DNA from: JBASEY01 sp964404285
GTDB taxonomy: Bacteria > CSSED10-310
NCBI GenBank assembly: GCA_964404285.1
Contig: CAYOJK010000003.1
Span: 62,001 to 126,000 of the forward strand
Direction: 5' to 3'
DNA length: 64,000 nt
Of this stretch, positions 1-8,373 are shown in pieces. The position numbers and the translations under genes were made by a program. A model generated the notes under the pieces. That model had not been told where the DNA came from. It did no database searches and saw only the letters and a program-made list of their open reading frames with translations. Each line of letters opens with the position of its first letter. Positions within the stretch are counted from its first letter, which is position 1.

Positions 1-192
1 TTCCCTCTCCAAATCAATTTCATATTGACTGATTTTCAATGCCGTTCCATTTGCCATGACAAGAGCATAACCGGTTGGTGAAATACTGTCTTCCTGTAAC
101 GGTGACTCATCAGGTAAAACAGCAAATGCCGGCTGAACTATCAGAAAAGCGGCGAACAGAATAAATAAAACACAATGTGGATTTTTGTTCAT
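1..192 (-). CDS. Secreted protein of unknown function (N-terminal part only)
   Basis: Only the first 64 codons lie in the window; the 3' end is beyond base 1. The reading begins with ATG at 190-192, preceded by a strong GGAGGT ribosome binding site (reverse complement of 198-203). The N-terminus is a clear Sec signal peptide: a short Lys-containing n-region, a hydrophobic core at residues 8-20 and an Ala-Phe-Ala site, so cleavage is likely after residue 24. The mature part begins VLPDESPLQEDS and gives no recognisable domain. It is transcribed divergently from the Nfu gene and has its own promoter-like sequence. Presumably periplasmic or exported; I do not assign a function. Confidence 0.7.
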   Translation of the reverse strand, partial: MNKNPHCVLFILFAAFLIVQPAFAVLPDESPLQEDSISPTGYALVMANGTALKISQYEIDLERE

Positions 193-211
193 CACGCACC
201 TCCAAGCGCTT

Positions 212-240
212 ACAATACTGTTTATTTACTTAATGGTCAA
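212..240 (-). promoter_or_regulatory. Putative sigma-70 promoter for the gene at 1-192
   Basis: On the minus strand there is TTGACC (reverse complement of 235-240), a 17-bp spacer and TATTGT (reverse complement of 212-217). This matches the -35 box at 5 of 6 and the -10 box at 4 of 6. It sits just upstream of the ribosome binding site of the secreted-protein gene. Assigned by consensus match only. Confidence 0.45.
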
Positions 241-343
241 TATACTCTATCACGAGAAAAATTTAATCTCCATTGATTTTTATCTTCGCAGTATGATAAA
301 TCCAAAATGTCTTTGATCTGTTAACAATCAGGAGGTTTACAGA

Positions 344-574
344 ATGAGTGAGACAATGAAAGAAAAAGTTGAAGCTGCGTTGGAGAAAATTCGTCCGTAT
401 CTTCAAGCAGATGGCGGTGATATCCAACTGGTGGACGTAGAAGATGGAGTCGTAAAAGTTAGACTCCGTGGTGCTTGTGCGGGCTGTCCCGGCGCTACGA
501 TGACGCTGAAAATGGGCGTCGAAAAAACACTGAAGGAGCAAATACCTGAAGTGAAGTATGTTGTAGCGGTTTGA
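344..574 (+). CDS. Nfu-type Fe-S cluster scaffold/carrier protein
   Basis: A 76-residue protein consisting of a single NifU C-terminal (Nfu) domain. The family binds a [4Fe-4S] cluster through a CxxC motif shared between two monomers and delivers it to apo-proteins in the cytoplasm. The motif is C45-A-G-C48-P, preceded by the typical QADGGDIQLVDVEDG segment at residues 21-35. The start is an ATG with an AGGAGG site nine bases upstream. The short length is normal for stand-alone Nfu proteins. It stands apart from any isc/suf genes. A likely client group is the ferredoxin-dependent oxidoreductase encoded at 24-27 kb (inference). Confidence 0.9.
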   Translation: MSETMKEKVEAALEKIRPYLQADGGDIQLVDVEDGVVKVRLRGACAGCPGATMTLKMGVEKTLKEQIPEVKYVVAV

Positions 575-596
575 TGATTATCCCCCAAATTTAAAT

Positions 597-1106
597 ATGT
601 CTGAAAAATATCTTAAGCGGATCTTCAGGTCCGCTTTTGTTTTTATGACACTGTTGCTGGTAGCTTGCCGTGTTTATGAACCCTATGATTATAATCGTTC
701 TTCAATCCCGGACTCGATGATTATTGTTCAAGAAGCGCCACATGACGCTATTCAAAATGATTTTACAGGGGCTGAGTCCTGTAAAGAGTGTCATTTAGAG
801 ATATATCATCGTTGGAAACTCACTGCCCACAACCGGGAATTACGGAAACAGGATTATGAATTTCCTCCGCATCAGGGGAGCTGTCGTCGTTGCCATCATA
901 CGTCACTGCAAGAAACAGTCGTAAGCTGTGAAACATGCCATGGACCAAGAGCGTCCCATGTACGGCAACCCTATCAGGATGAAATTTCGAGATGTACAGT
1001 TTGTGATGCCCATAAGATGTGTATCAAATGTCATATGCGGTCAGTTGACCCGGATTTTGAACCGGCAAAAGGATGGGCCAAGGTCGATCATGGCAAACAA
1101 AAATAG
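597..1106 (+). CDS. Multiheme c-type cytochrome lipoprotein
   Basis: This 169-residue protein has a charged n-region, a hydrophobic stretch at residues 12-23 and a lipobox LVAC with lipidated Cys24. It carries four CxxCH haem-attachment motifs (residues 62-66, 96-100, 111-115, 142-146) and a fifth, CTVCD (133-137), in which the axial His is replaced by Asp. The spacing resembles cytochrome c554/c3-like electron carriers. It would be a membrane-anchored periplasmic electron-transfer protein. No Shine-Dalgarno is visible before the ATG at 597, and a terminator-like hairpin overlaps codons 7-14. The only other ATG, at 645, would leave too short a signal peptide. The 3' end overlaps lnt by 17 bp. 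Confidence 0.8.
   Translation: MSEKYLKRIFRSAFVFMTLLLVACRVYEPYDYNRSSIPDSMIIVQEAPHDAIQNDFTGAESCKECHLEIYHRWKLTAHNRELRKQDYEFPPHQGSCRRCHHTSLQETVVSCETCHGPRASHVRQPYQDEISRCTVCDAHKMCIKCHMRSVDPDFEPAKGWAKVDHGKQK
615..646 (+). terminator. Intrinsic-terminator-like hairpin inside a gene start
   Basis: AAGCGGATC (615-623), loop TTCA, GGTCCGCTT (628-636) form a 9-bp stem with one G-U pair, followed directly by TTGTTTTTAT. This has the full form of a rho-independent terminator. It would end transcripts from the Nfu gene, but it lies within codons 7-14 of the cytochrome gene, so it could act as an attenuator. Its activity is inferred from sequence. Confidence 0.5.
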
Positions 1107-2661
1107 TCCTCTGGTTGGAATACTGTTGAATTACGGCTTTTTGACAATAGGCGCTATTGGGGTAGCTCTGTCTTTTCCCTCTCTCGGACTATGGTGGCTT
1201 ACCTGGATCGCTCTTATTCCGCTGATGATCACTGCTAGAAAATACCCTAAAAGACGATTGGCGGCAGGATGGTATTTTGGAACCTTGACGAACACAATCA
1301 ACTTTTCTTGGGTTACGCATTCAATGACCGTCTATGGCGGCTTACCAAAATGGATTGCCGGTATAGCGCTCTTGCTGATGGCATTGATTTTGGGAGCTTT
1401 TACTGCAATAACAGTATGGGTTGCAGAATCGATCGCAAAGAACTCTGCCAGTAAAATTCACCGTATCTTTATCTGGCCTGTTTGCTGGGTTACATTTGAC
1501 TTTTTACGAGCTCACCTTCCGTTTGGTCTGGCCTTTCCATGGAACTGTTTAGGGCAAAGCCAGTATTCAGTGCCATATATCCTTCAAAATGCAGATTGGG
1601 CATCTTTTTATGGTATCTCATTTATCATCGTTATGGTCAATGTGGCTTTTACTGAAATGCTGACAGACTTTTTTAAAAGTAAAAAACCTGTTTTAACGGT
1701 ACTCATCATTTTATGTATGGCCTTGATTTATGGGGCAGTACGTTATCATGTCGATTATTCAGATTCGACATTTCGAGTTGGAATTGTTCAGGCCAATGTG
1801 AGTTTGGATGAGAAGTGGCAGCCTGAAACGCGCTACCAAACATTGATGGATCATATTCAATTAAGCGAACGCATCTTGGAGGGTGTTCAGCTTTTAGTCT
1901 GGTCGGAGTCATCGATACCGTTTATTTATCGATACGCCTGGCGTTACGAAGATGGTCATGAAAGCGCTTTAGGATATCATCTGGAAAAGTTTCTACATCA
2001 CTCAAATATTCCTCTGTTAACAGGTACTTTAGATCTGGTTGATGATGATTTATTCAATGCTGTTGTCTTGGCCAACCCACAGATGCCGGACTCTTTTTTT
2101 TACAAACAGCGTCTTGTACCGTTTGGCGAGTTTGTTCCAATGAAAAAACTGTTCTTTTTTATCAATCGATTGGTGAGCGATCAGATAGGAGAGTTTTCTG
2201 CTGGAACATCGATTCAACCGTTGGTAATTGATCGTCAGCATGCCTTGGCTGTCACGATCTGTTATGAGAATATTTTTCCGGAACTCGTCAGGGAGCGGGT
2301 CAATGCTGGAGCAGATATGATTTGTAACGTGACAAACGACGCCTGGTTTGGTAACACAGCTGCTCCCAAACAACATTTATCGGCTGCGTGTTTCAGAGCT
2401 GTTGAAACACGTCGACCGGTTATTCGGTGTGCAAATTCCGGCTATTCAGCAGCTATTGATCCAAAAGGTCGTATTCAGGCCAAATCCTCATTATTCATAA
2501 AAGAATCATTCACAGTCGATATCAACCCGGGAAATAGGCAGACGATGTATCTGCTTTTTGGTGATTGGTTTGCTTATGGATGTTTATTTATAATGGTTGT
2601 GTTATATCTGTCATGTATGAACAACAGGTATCGAATGTGGCGTAGAAGAGCTGGAGGGTGA
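1090..2661 (+). CDS. lnt: Apolipoprotein N-acyltransferase
   Basis: Lnt N-acylates the diacylglyceryl-Cys of lipoproteins in the inner membrane, the last step of lipoprotein maturation. The 523-residue protein has about six N-terminal membrane segments, a nitrilase-type catalytic domain and a C-terminal membrane anchor (residues about 485-510). The catalytic triad is visible: E273 (VWSESS), K339 (YKQRLVPFGE) and C391 (TICYEN), close to the E. coli positions 267/335/387. NVTNDAWFG is also present. I chose ATG 1090 because it gives the family length and starts at the first membrane segment; the longer upstream reading is out of family. It overlaps the cytochrome gene and precedes prfB by 4 bp, followed by lolCD. 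Confidence 0.93.
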   Translation: MANKNSPLVGILLNYGFLTIGAIGVALSFPSLGLWWLTWIALIPLMITARKYPKRRLAAGWYFGTLTNTINFSWVTHSMTVYGGLPKWIAGIALLLMALILGAFTAITVWVAESIAKNSASKIHRIFIWPVCWVTFDFLRAHLPFGLAFPWNCLGQSQYSVPYILQNADWASFYGISFIIVMVNVAFTEMLTDFFKSKKPVLTVLIILCMALIYGAVRYHVDYSDSTFRVGIVQANVSLDEKWQPETRYQTLMDHIQLSERILEGVQLLVWSESSIPFIYRYAWRYEDGHESALGYHLEKFLHHSNIPLLTGTLDLVDDDLFNAVVLANPQMPDSFFYKQRLVPFGEFVPMKKLFFFINRLVSDQIGEFSAGTSIQPLVIDRQHALAVTICYENIFPELVRERVNAGADMICNVTNDAWFGNTAAPKQHLSAACFRAVETRRPVIRCANSGYSAAIDPKGRIQAKSSLFIKESFTVDINPGNRQTMYLLFGDWFAYGCLFIMVVLYLSCMNNRYRMWRRRAGG

Positions 2662-2665
2662 GAAA

Positions 2666-3764
2666 ATGGAAGAAAAGACGACTATGTTGGTAAAATCATT
2701 AAGCGAACTTAAAGAACGTTTAGCGGCAATTGGGAGGCGTCTTTGACATCGTTGGAAAAGAAAAAGAAATTTCCAGTCTCGATGTTCAGATCAATGATCC
2801 GTCTTTTTGGAATGATCCACAGAAAGCACGTAGAATTACCCAAAAACGATCAATTTTAGATAGAGAAACAGAGCAGTATGGGCGATTCGAGAAGGAATCA
2901 ACTGATTTATTAGAGCTTTTAGAGTTATCAGAAAACGATCCTGAGATACTTATCGATCTGGAGAAAGCCGTTGAACAGTTGGATTCAGAGTTTGATACCT
3001 ATGAATTTCACACAATGTTAAACGGTAAATATGACCGAAGTAATGCCATAATGATGGTGCATTCCGGCGCTGGAGGTACAGAGTCTCAGGATTGGGCACA
3101 AATATTGTTCAGAATGTATAAAAGATGGGCAGAACGACGAAAATTCGACTTTGAGTTACTTGATTTGATACCGGGTGACGAGGCCGGTATAAAAAGTGTC
3201 ACATTTCAAATTAGCGGCGAATACGCCTTTGGCTATTGTCGAGCTGAAAGTGGGGTACATCGTCTGGTGCGGATTTCGCCTTTCGATGCTAACTCGAGGC
3301 GTCATACATCGTTTGCGGCTGTTTTTGTCTATCCGGAAATCGATGATGAAGTAGAGGTCGATATAAATCCTGCTGACCTTAAGATTGATGTTTACCGGTC
3401 AAGCGGTCCGGGAGGTCAGGGTGTTAATACAACCGATTCCGCTGTCCGAGTCACTCATTTGCCGACAGGGATTGTGGTCACCTGTCAAAATGAGCGATCT
3501 CAATTGCGTAATCGAGAAATAGCTATGCGGATTTTGAAAGCGAGATTGCTGGATTTGGCAATGGCGGAAAAAGAGGAAGAGCGTCAGCAGGTTGTGACGG
3601 AAAAGAAGGAAATAGCTTGGGGTAGCCAGATACGATCGTATGTTTTGCATCCCTATCAGATGATCAAGGATCATCGTTCTGAGATAGAAACAGGCAAAGT
3701 GGACGAATTTTTGGATGGAAATATCGACGCATTCATGGAAGCTTATTTGCGAACGAAATCATAA
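2666..3764 (+). CDS. prfB: Peptide chain release factor 2, programmed +1 frameshift
   Basis: RF2 recognises UAA/UGA and triggers peptidyl-tRNA hydrolysis. The coding sequence is split: ATG at 2666 (site GGAGGG) runs 26 codons to CTT at 2741-2743, then an in-frame TGA at 2744-2746. A +1 shift on CTTTGA continues from GAC at 2745 to TAA at 3764. The joined product is 365 residues, the size of E. coli RF2. The stop-recognition tripeptide SPF is at residues 204-206 and the catalytic GGQ at 249-251. Reading only the downstream frame would lose the N-terminus. It is tightly placed between lnt and lolC, 12 bp from the latter, probably in one operon. Confidence 0.95.
2732..2746 (+). other. RF2 autoregulatory +1 frameshift site
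   Basis: The order is GGGAGG (2732-2737), CGT, CTT (2741-2743), TGA (2744-2746), C. The internal Shine-Dalgarno-like element sits three bases before the slippery CTT codon, as in the well-known prfB site of E. coli. When RF2 is scarce the ribosome slips from CTT to TTT at the in-frame UGA and makes full-length RF2. The frames on both sides were checked base by base. Confidence 0.92.
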
Positions 3765-3776
3765 TGATATGGTGAA

Positions 3777-5042
3777 ATGATGACTTTTGACTACGAGCGC
3801 TATATTGGATTGAGATATTTAAGGGCGAGACGGAAACAGGCCATGATTTCTGTTGTGACGGCGATTTCTATTGCCGGCGTCGCATTGGGAGTAGCAGCGT
3901 TAATCATTGTCTTAGCAGTTATGACTGGTTTAGCAAACGATATGCGCGAAAAGATTTTGGGCACGAATGCGCACATCGTTATCACACCTTCAAACCATCA
4001 AGATACGGTCAAGGATTTCGAACAGATACAGAAAATGATCCATTCAATTCCAGGAGTGGCGATATCGGAAGCTTTTATATATGCAAAAGGTATGATTCGA
4101 CGAGGTAATCGTGGTGATGGTGTGATTATCAAAGGGATGGATATGTCCAGGGAAACACCTGTTGAATTACGTGAAACACTGATTCGAGGGGATATCAAAG
4201 ATATAAACAAAGAGTTTCCTGAGCCTTTACCCGGCGAGCCTCAGGTCCCCAAAGATGGCCTCTTTCTTGGAGTTGAGCTTGCGAGATATCTTGGAGCACG
4301 ACTGAATGACACTGTCACAATTTTATCACCGGAAATGACATTGACACCTACCGGATTTATTCCTCGTGTAAAAGCTTTTAGAGTAGCTGGGCTGTTTGAA
4401 ACGGGTATGTATGAATATGATCGTTCGATGGTTTATATGACGACTGAGAAAGCTGGTCAATTGGTTGGTATCACAGACGGCATTAACGGCATTGAAGTTC
4501 GTGTAAACGATATCTTTAAATCAGAAAAAATTGTAACTCAACTTCAAGAAAAACTTGGACTCCGGTTTTGGATTCGCGATTGGAAAGAGATGAATCAAGC
4601 TTTTTTTGCTGCATTGAAACTGGAAAAATTAGCTATGTTTATCATCTTGACTCTTATAGTTTTTGTCGCTTCTTTCAATATTATCAGCTCACTGACGATG
4701 ATGGTCATGGAAAAAAACAAAGATATTGGAATTTTGAAAGCCATGGGTGCGACAAATGAAGGTATCAGAAAAATTTTTATGACTCAGGGAATCGTAATCG
4801 GCTGCATTGGAACAGTTGTCGGATGTGTTTTGGGATGTGCCATCAGTTGGATAGCTGATACATATAAATTAATTCGTTTGGAAGGGGAGGTTTATTACGT
4901 AAATTATCTGCCATTTGAGGTCAGAGCAGTTGACGTACTTTTAGTGTGCGGAGCTTCGATGTTGATATGCCTACTGGCAACGGTCTATCCAGCTCGCCAG
5001 GCTGCTCACCTGGATCCGGTGGAGGCCATACGATATGAGTGA
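3777..5042 (+). CDS. lolC: Lipoprotein-releasing ABC permease LolC/LolE family
   Basis: This is the membrane subunit of the LolCDE-type transporter that extracts outer-membrane lipoproteins from the inner membrane. The 421-residue protein has the family N-terminus (IGLRYLRARRKQAMISV) and a first membrane segment at about residues 24-46. A large periplasmic MacB-PCD-like domain follows (about 47-275), then three membrane segments (about 283-305, 337-358, 384-405) of an FtsX domain, ending with VYPARQAAHLDPVEAIRYE. Start ATG 3777 or the adjacent ATG 3780. It overlaps lolD by 8 bp. Only one permease gene is present, so the complex may be symmetric or use a distant second subunit (inference). Confidence 0.92.
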   Translation: MMTFDYERYIGLRYLRARRKQAMISVVTAISIAGVALGVAALIIVLAVMTGLANDMREKILGTNAHIVITPSNHQDTVKDFEQIQKMIHSIPGVAISEAFIYAKGMIRRGNRGDGVIIKGMDMSRETPVELRETLIRGDIKDINKEFPEPLPGEPQVPKDGLFLGVELARYLGARLNDTVTILSPEMTLTPTGFIPRVKAFRVAGLFETGMYEYDRSMVYMTTEKAGQLVGITDGINGIEVRVNDIFKSEKIVTQLQEKLGLRFWIRDWKEMNQAFFAALKLEKLAMFIILTLIVFVASFNIISSLTMMVMEKNKDIGILKAMGATNEGIRKIFMTQGIVIGCIGTVVGCVLGCAISWIADTYKLIRLEGEVYYVNYLPFEVRAVDVLLVCGASMLICLLATVYPARQAAHLDPVEAIRYE

Positions 5043-5766
5043 TGTTTTAGTTCTGTTAAAAAATATTGCCAAGCATTATCACACGCCTCATGGCGACGTC
5101 GCAGTGCTGAATAGTATCTCTTTTAGTTTGAAGAAAGGTGAGATTGTCGCTGTTACTGGGGCCAGTGGAGTGGGTAAATCGACGCTGCTTCACATGATGG
5201 GTGGGCTTGATAGGCCGACAGCGGGAGAGTTATTTTTCAATGATAAGCCTGTTTTTCAAATGTCTGAACGGGAATTAGCCGACTTCCGAAATCAGAAAAT
5301 TGGGTTTGTTTTTCAATTTCACCATTTGTTGCCTGAGTTTTCGGCCTTGGAAAACGTAGCTATGCCGCTTTTAATCCGTAAAACCGTGAAGCGGAAAGAG
5401 GCGTTGGATAACGCTAGAGAAATATTGAAAGAAGTTGGACTTTTAGAAAGATTGCATCATATGCCGACTCAATTATCCGGTGGGGAACAGCAGCGAGTTG
5501 CATTGGCGCGCGCCATGGTGACATCTCCTGCTTTGCTTCTAGCTGATGAACCTACTGGGAACCTTGATACCGATACTGGGCGTATAGTATTTGAGGTTAT
5601 GTGTAATTTAAACAGGAAATTTCAAGTAACCTTCGTTATTGCCACCCATGACATGGATTTGGCACGATCTTCGCAACGAATCCTTAGGTTGAGCGCCGGC
5701 AACGTCGCATCGGACACAATGGTTTCGGTTGAAACAGGGCTTTACACTGACATGTCGGGGCATTGA
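5035..5766 (+). CDS. lolD: Lipoprotein-releasing ABC transporter ATPase
   Basis: LolD is the cytoplasmic ATPase that powers lipoprotein release by the LolC/E membrane subunit. The 243-residue protein shows Walker A GASGVGKST (residues 42-50), Q-loop Q94, signature LSGGEQQ (147-153), Walker B LLLADEP (167-173) and a switch His in ATHDMD. The segment GFVFQFHHLLPEFSALENVAMP is characteristic of the LolD/MacB branch. Its ATG lies inside the end of lolC, so the two are probably translationally coupled. The last 20 or so residues are not conserved in the family. Confidence 0.93.
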   Translation: MSDVLVLLKNIAKHYHTPHGDVAVLNSISFSLKKGEIVAVTGASGVGKSTLLHMMGGLDRPTAGELFFNDKPVFQMSERELADFRNQKIGFVFQFHHLLPEFSALENVAMPLLIRKTVKRKEALDNAREILKEVGLLERLHHMPTQLSGGEQQRVALARAMVTSPALLLADEPTGNLDTDTGRIVFEVMCNLNRKFQVTFVIATHDMDLARSSQRILRLSAGNVASDTMVSVETGLYTDMSGH

Positions 5767-5799
5767 TGTGATAGAATAAGTATATGAAGGAGAAAGCGG

Positions 5800-8259
5800 A
5801 TGTTTGAGAAATTTACCGAAAGGGCACGCCTGGTCATTGTTCTGGCAAAAGGCGAAGTGGAACGACTGAAGCATGATCGTCTGGATACTGAGCATTTGCT
5901 GATGGGCTTGATAAAAGAAGGTGGTGGAATCGCCATCAGAGCGCTTCAGAAGATGAATATCAATCCGTATACGCTACATCTTCAGTTGGAACGTCGCCTT
6001 GTCACAGGGAACCGTTCTTCATCTGATAAAGAGCTGCCATTTTCAGAGCTTGCTAAACGGGTTCTTGAAGGGGCCATGTTAGAAAGCAGGGAATTAGGTC
6101 ATAATTATATTGATACGGAACACCTTTTATTGGGGATGGTTCGAGAGCGTCATGGAATGGCAGGCAAGATGCTTAGAGACGCAGGAGTCATGTTGGACAC
6201 ACTTCGAGATGTTATTATGGAAATGTTGACTCCTGTGAAAAGTGGAGAAAAATCGAAAGAAAAATCGACAACACCGGCTCTAGATGCATTTGGTAGAGAT
6301 TTGACTAAAAGAGCGATAGATAACAAGCTCGACCCGGTTATCGGTCGATCAGATGAAATTGCGCGTATTATTCAAATACTGTGTAGAAGACAGAAAAACA
6401 ACCCGGTTTTGGTTGGAGACCCAGGAGTCGGCAAAACAGCTATTGTTGAAGGATTGGCACAAAAGATTGTTACGGGAGATATTCCTGATTTATTGGCTAA
6501 CCGCAGAATAATAAGTCTTGATTTAGCTGCTTTGGTTGCTGGTACGAAATACAGAGGTCAGTTTGAGGAAAGGCTTCAAACTGTGCTGAAAGAACTGCAT
6601 GAAGCGTCTAATGTGATCATTTTTATCGATGAGTTACACACTTTAGTTGGAGCCGGCGCGGCAGAAGGTTCTATCGATGCTTCAAATATGTTGAAACCCT
6701 CATTGTCTCGTGGTGACATTCAATGTATTGGAGCAACGACTCAAGATGAATATAGAAAACATATGGAAAAGGATGGCGCTCTTGAAAGGCGTTTTCAAAC
6801 AATTCGTGTTCATGCACCGTCGGTACCGGAGACAGTTCGAATTCTTCAGGGTTTGAAGCATCAATATGAAAAACACCACAAGGCAATTTATACCGATGAA
6901 TCAATTGTTGCTGCAGTACAACTGGCAGATCGATATATCCCTGACAGACAATTACCGGATAAGGCCATTGATTTAATTGATGAAGCAGGTGCAAGACGCC
7001 GTCTTGACTCATTTGAGGAACCTACTCAACTGAAGGAACTCGAACAGAAAATTAGTGAAATAGAAAGAGATGTCGAAAGCTTTTTGAAAGATTCGAAACT
7101 CGATCTGGTTTTGATTCGAGACTTGAAGGATAAACAGCAGGTTTTTCGTAAAGAAGCAGAAAAACTTCGAAAAGAATGGCAATCTGAATCTGCTGATAAG
7201 CCTATCCTGGTGACTGTTGACGATATTGTCCATGTGGTTAGTCAGTGGACTGGTGTGCCGCTACAGAGGTTACAGGAGACAGAATCTCAGAAACTGCTGC
7301 AGATGGAAGAGGAAATCCATAAACGAATTATTGCTCAAGATGAGGCGGTCCGTACGGTTGTACAGGCAATTCGAAGGTCCCGGTCAGGCCTGAAAGATCA
7401 CTCTAAACCCATTGGGTCGTTTATCTTTTTAGGTCCAACAGGTGTCGGGAAAACAGAATTGGCGAGAGCTCTTGCCGAAAATCTATTTGGCGATGAGAAG
7501 GCGATGATTAGCATTGATATGTCGGAATTCATGGAAAAACACTCTGTTTCGCGAATGGTTGGATCGCCGCCTGGATATGTCGGCTATGGCGAAGGCGGTC
7601 AATTGACGGAAAAAGTTCGCCGTCGTCCTTATTCCGTAGTTTTGCTTGATGAAATCGAGAAGGCCAGCCCGGAAATTTACAATATTTTGCTCCAAGTTAT
7701 GGAAGAAGGACATCTAACTGATGGAATGGGTCGTCAGATAGATTTTCGTAACTGTATTCTGATCATGACTTCAAATATTGGAGCCAAGTTTATACGGACG
7801 GGAACTATGTTGGGATTTACTCCGGATACTGAGGCTGATCGCAGATCATATTCAGCAATGAAGGAAACCGTGCTCCGAGAAATGAAGTCGACTTTCAGTC
7901 CGGAATTTCTGAATAGGATCGATGAAGTTGTCGTGTTTCACCAATTGAGCAAAGATCATATTCAATCCATCATGGATTTGAATTTATCTAGGTTAAACAA
8001 ACAGCTTCAAGAATTGGGATTGGATATGGAAATTACACCTGCTGCACGAGATTGGCTGGTTGAAAAAAGTTATCAACCCGCTTATGGAGCTCGACCTGTC
8101 AAGCGATCTATACGCCGATATATTGAAAATCCGCTCTCAGAGGAATTGCTGAGGTTCCCTGATGGTATGAAGGATGCTTGTGTCAGGATATCACTAGAAA
8201 ACGATCAATTAAAATTCAGCATTGAAGTAAAAAACCAATGCGCGATTGTGAGCGAGTGA
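5800..8259 (+). CDS. clpC: ATP-dependent Clp protease ATPase ClpC
   Basis: ClpC is a hexameric AAA+ unfoldase that feeds ClpP. The 819 residues comprise an N-terminal double Clp-N repeat (1-145), the first AAA+ domain with GDPGVGKT (206-213), a coiled middle linker (about 405-465) and the second AAA+ domain with GPTGVGKT (545-552). The tripeptide L671-G-F, in the loop that docks on ClpP, shows a proteolytic rather than ClpB-type role. Length and linker size fit ClpC better than ClpA. It follows lolD by 33 bp with an AAGGAGA ribosome site. No mcsA/mcsB/ctsR neighbours are present; the partner ClpP is encoded at 54932. Confidence 0.93.
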   Translation: MFEKFTERARLVIVLAKGEVERLKHDRLDTEHLLMGLIKEGGGIAIRALQKMNINPYTLHLQLERRLVTGNRSSSDKELPFSELAKRVLEGAMLESRELGHNYIDTEHLLLGMVRERHGMAGKMLRDAGVMLDTLRDVIMEMLTPVKSGEKSKEKSTTPALDAFGRDLTKRAIDNKLDPVIGRSDEIARIIQILCRRQKNNPVLVGDPGVGKTAIVEGLAQKIVTGDIPDLLANRRIISLDLAALVAGTKYRGQFEERLQTVLKELHEASNVIIFIDELHTLVGAGAAEGSIDASNMLKPSLSRGDIQCIGATTQDEYRKHMEKDGALERRFQTIRVHAPSVPETVRILQGLKHQYEKHHKAIYTDESIVAAVQLADRYIPDRQLPDKAIDLIDEAGARRRLDSFEEPTQLKELEQKISEIERDVESFLKDSKLDLVLIRDLKDKQQVFRKEAEKLRKEWQSESADKPILVTVDDIVHVVSQWTGVPLQRLQETESQKLLQMEEEIHKRIIAQDEAVRTVVQAIRRSRSGLKDHSKPIGSFIFLGPTGVGKTELARALAENLFGDEKAMISIDMSEFMEKHSVSRMVGSPPGYVGYGEGGQLTEKVRRRPYSVVLLDEIEKASPEIYNILLQVMEEGHLTDGMGRQIDFRNCILIMTSNIGAKFIRTGTMLGFTPDTEADRRSYSAMKETVLREMKSTFSPEFLNRIDEVVVFHQLSKDHIQSIMDLNLSRLNKQLQELGLDMEITPAARDWLVEKSYQPAYGARPVKRSIRRYIENPLSEELLRFPDGMKDACVRISLENDQLKFSIEVKNQCAIVSE

Positions 8260-8373
8260 TTCAAAGTTGATTTAGGACAGACCATCTTGACCTAATACTG
8301 CAAAACACATTACACTGGCGCTCGACTTGAATTCCTTGTAAGTATATGGGTCAGGATCAGGAATGGTTGTCAA

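Noticed and set aside
8315..8335. TGGCGC...TTGA upstream of bamA as a sigma-54 promoter
   Set aside because: The required GC of the -12 element is missing (GA instead), so it does not satisfy the GG-N10-GC rule.
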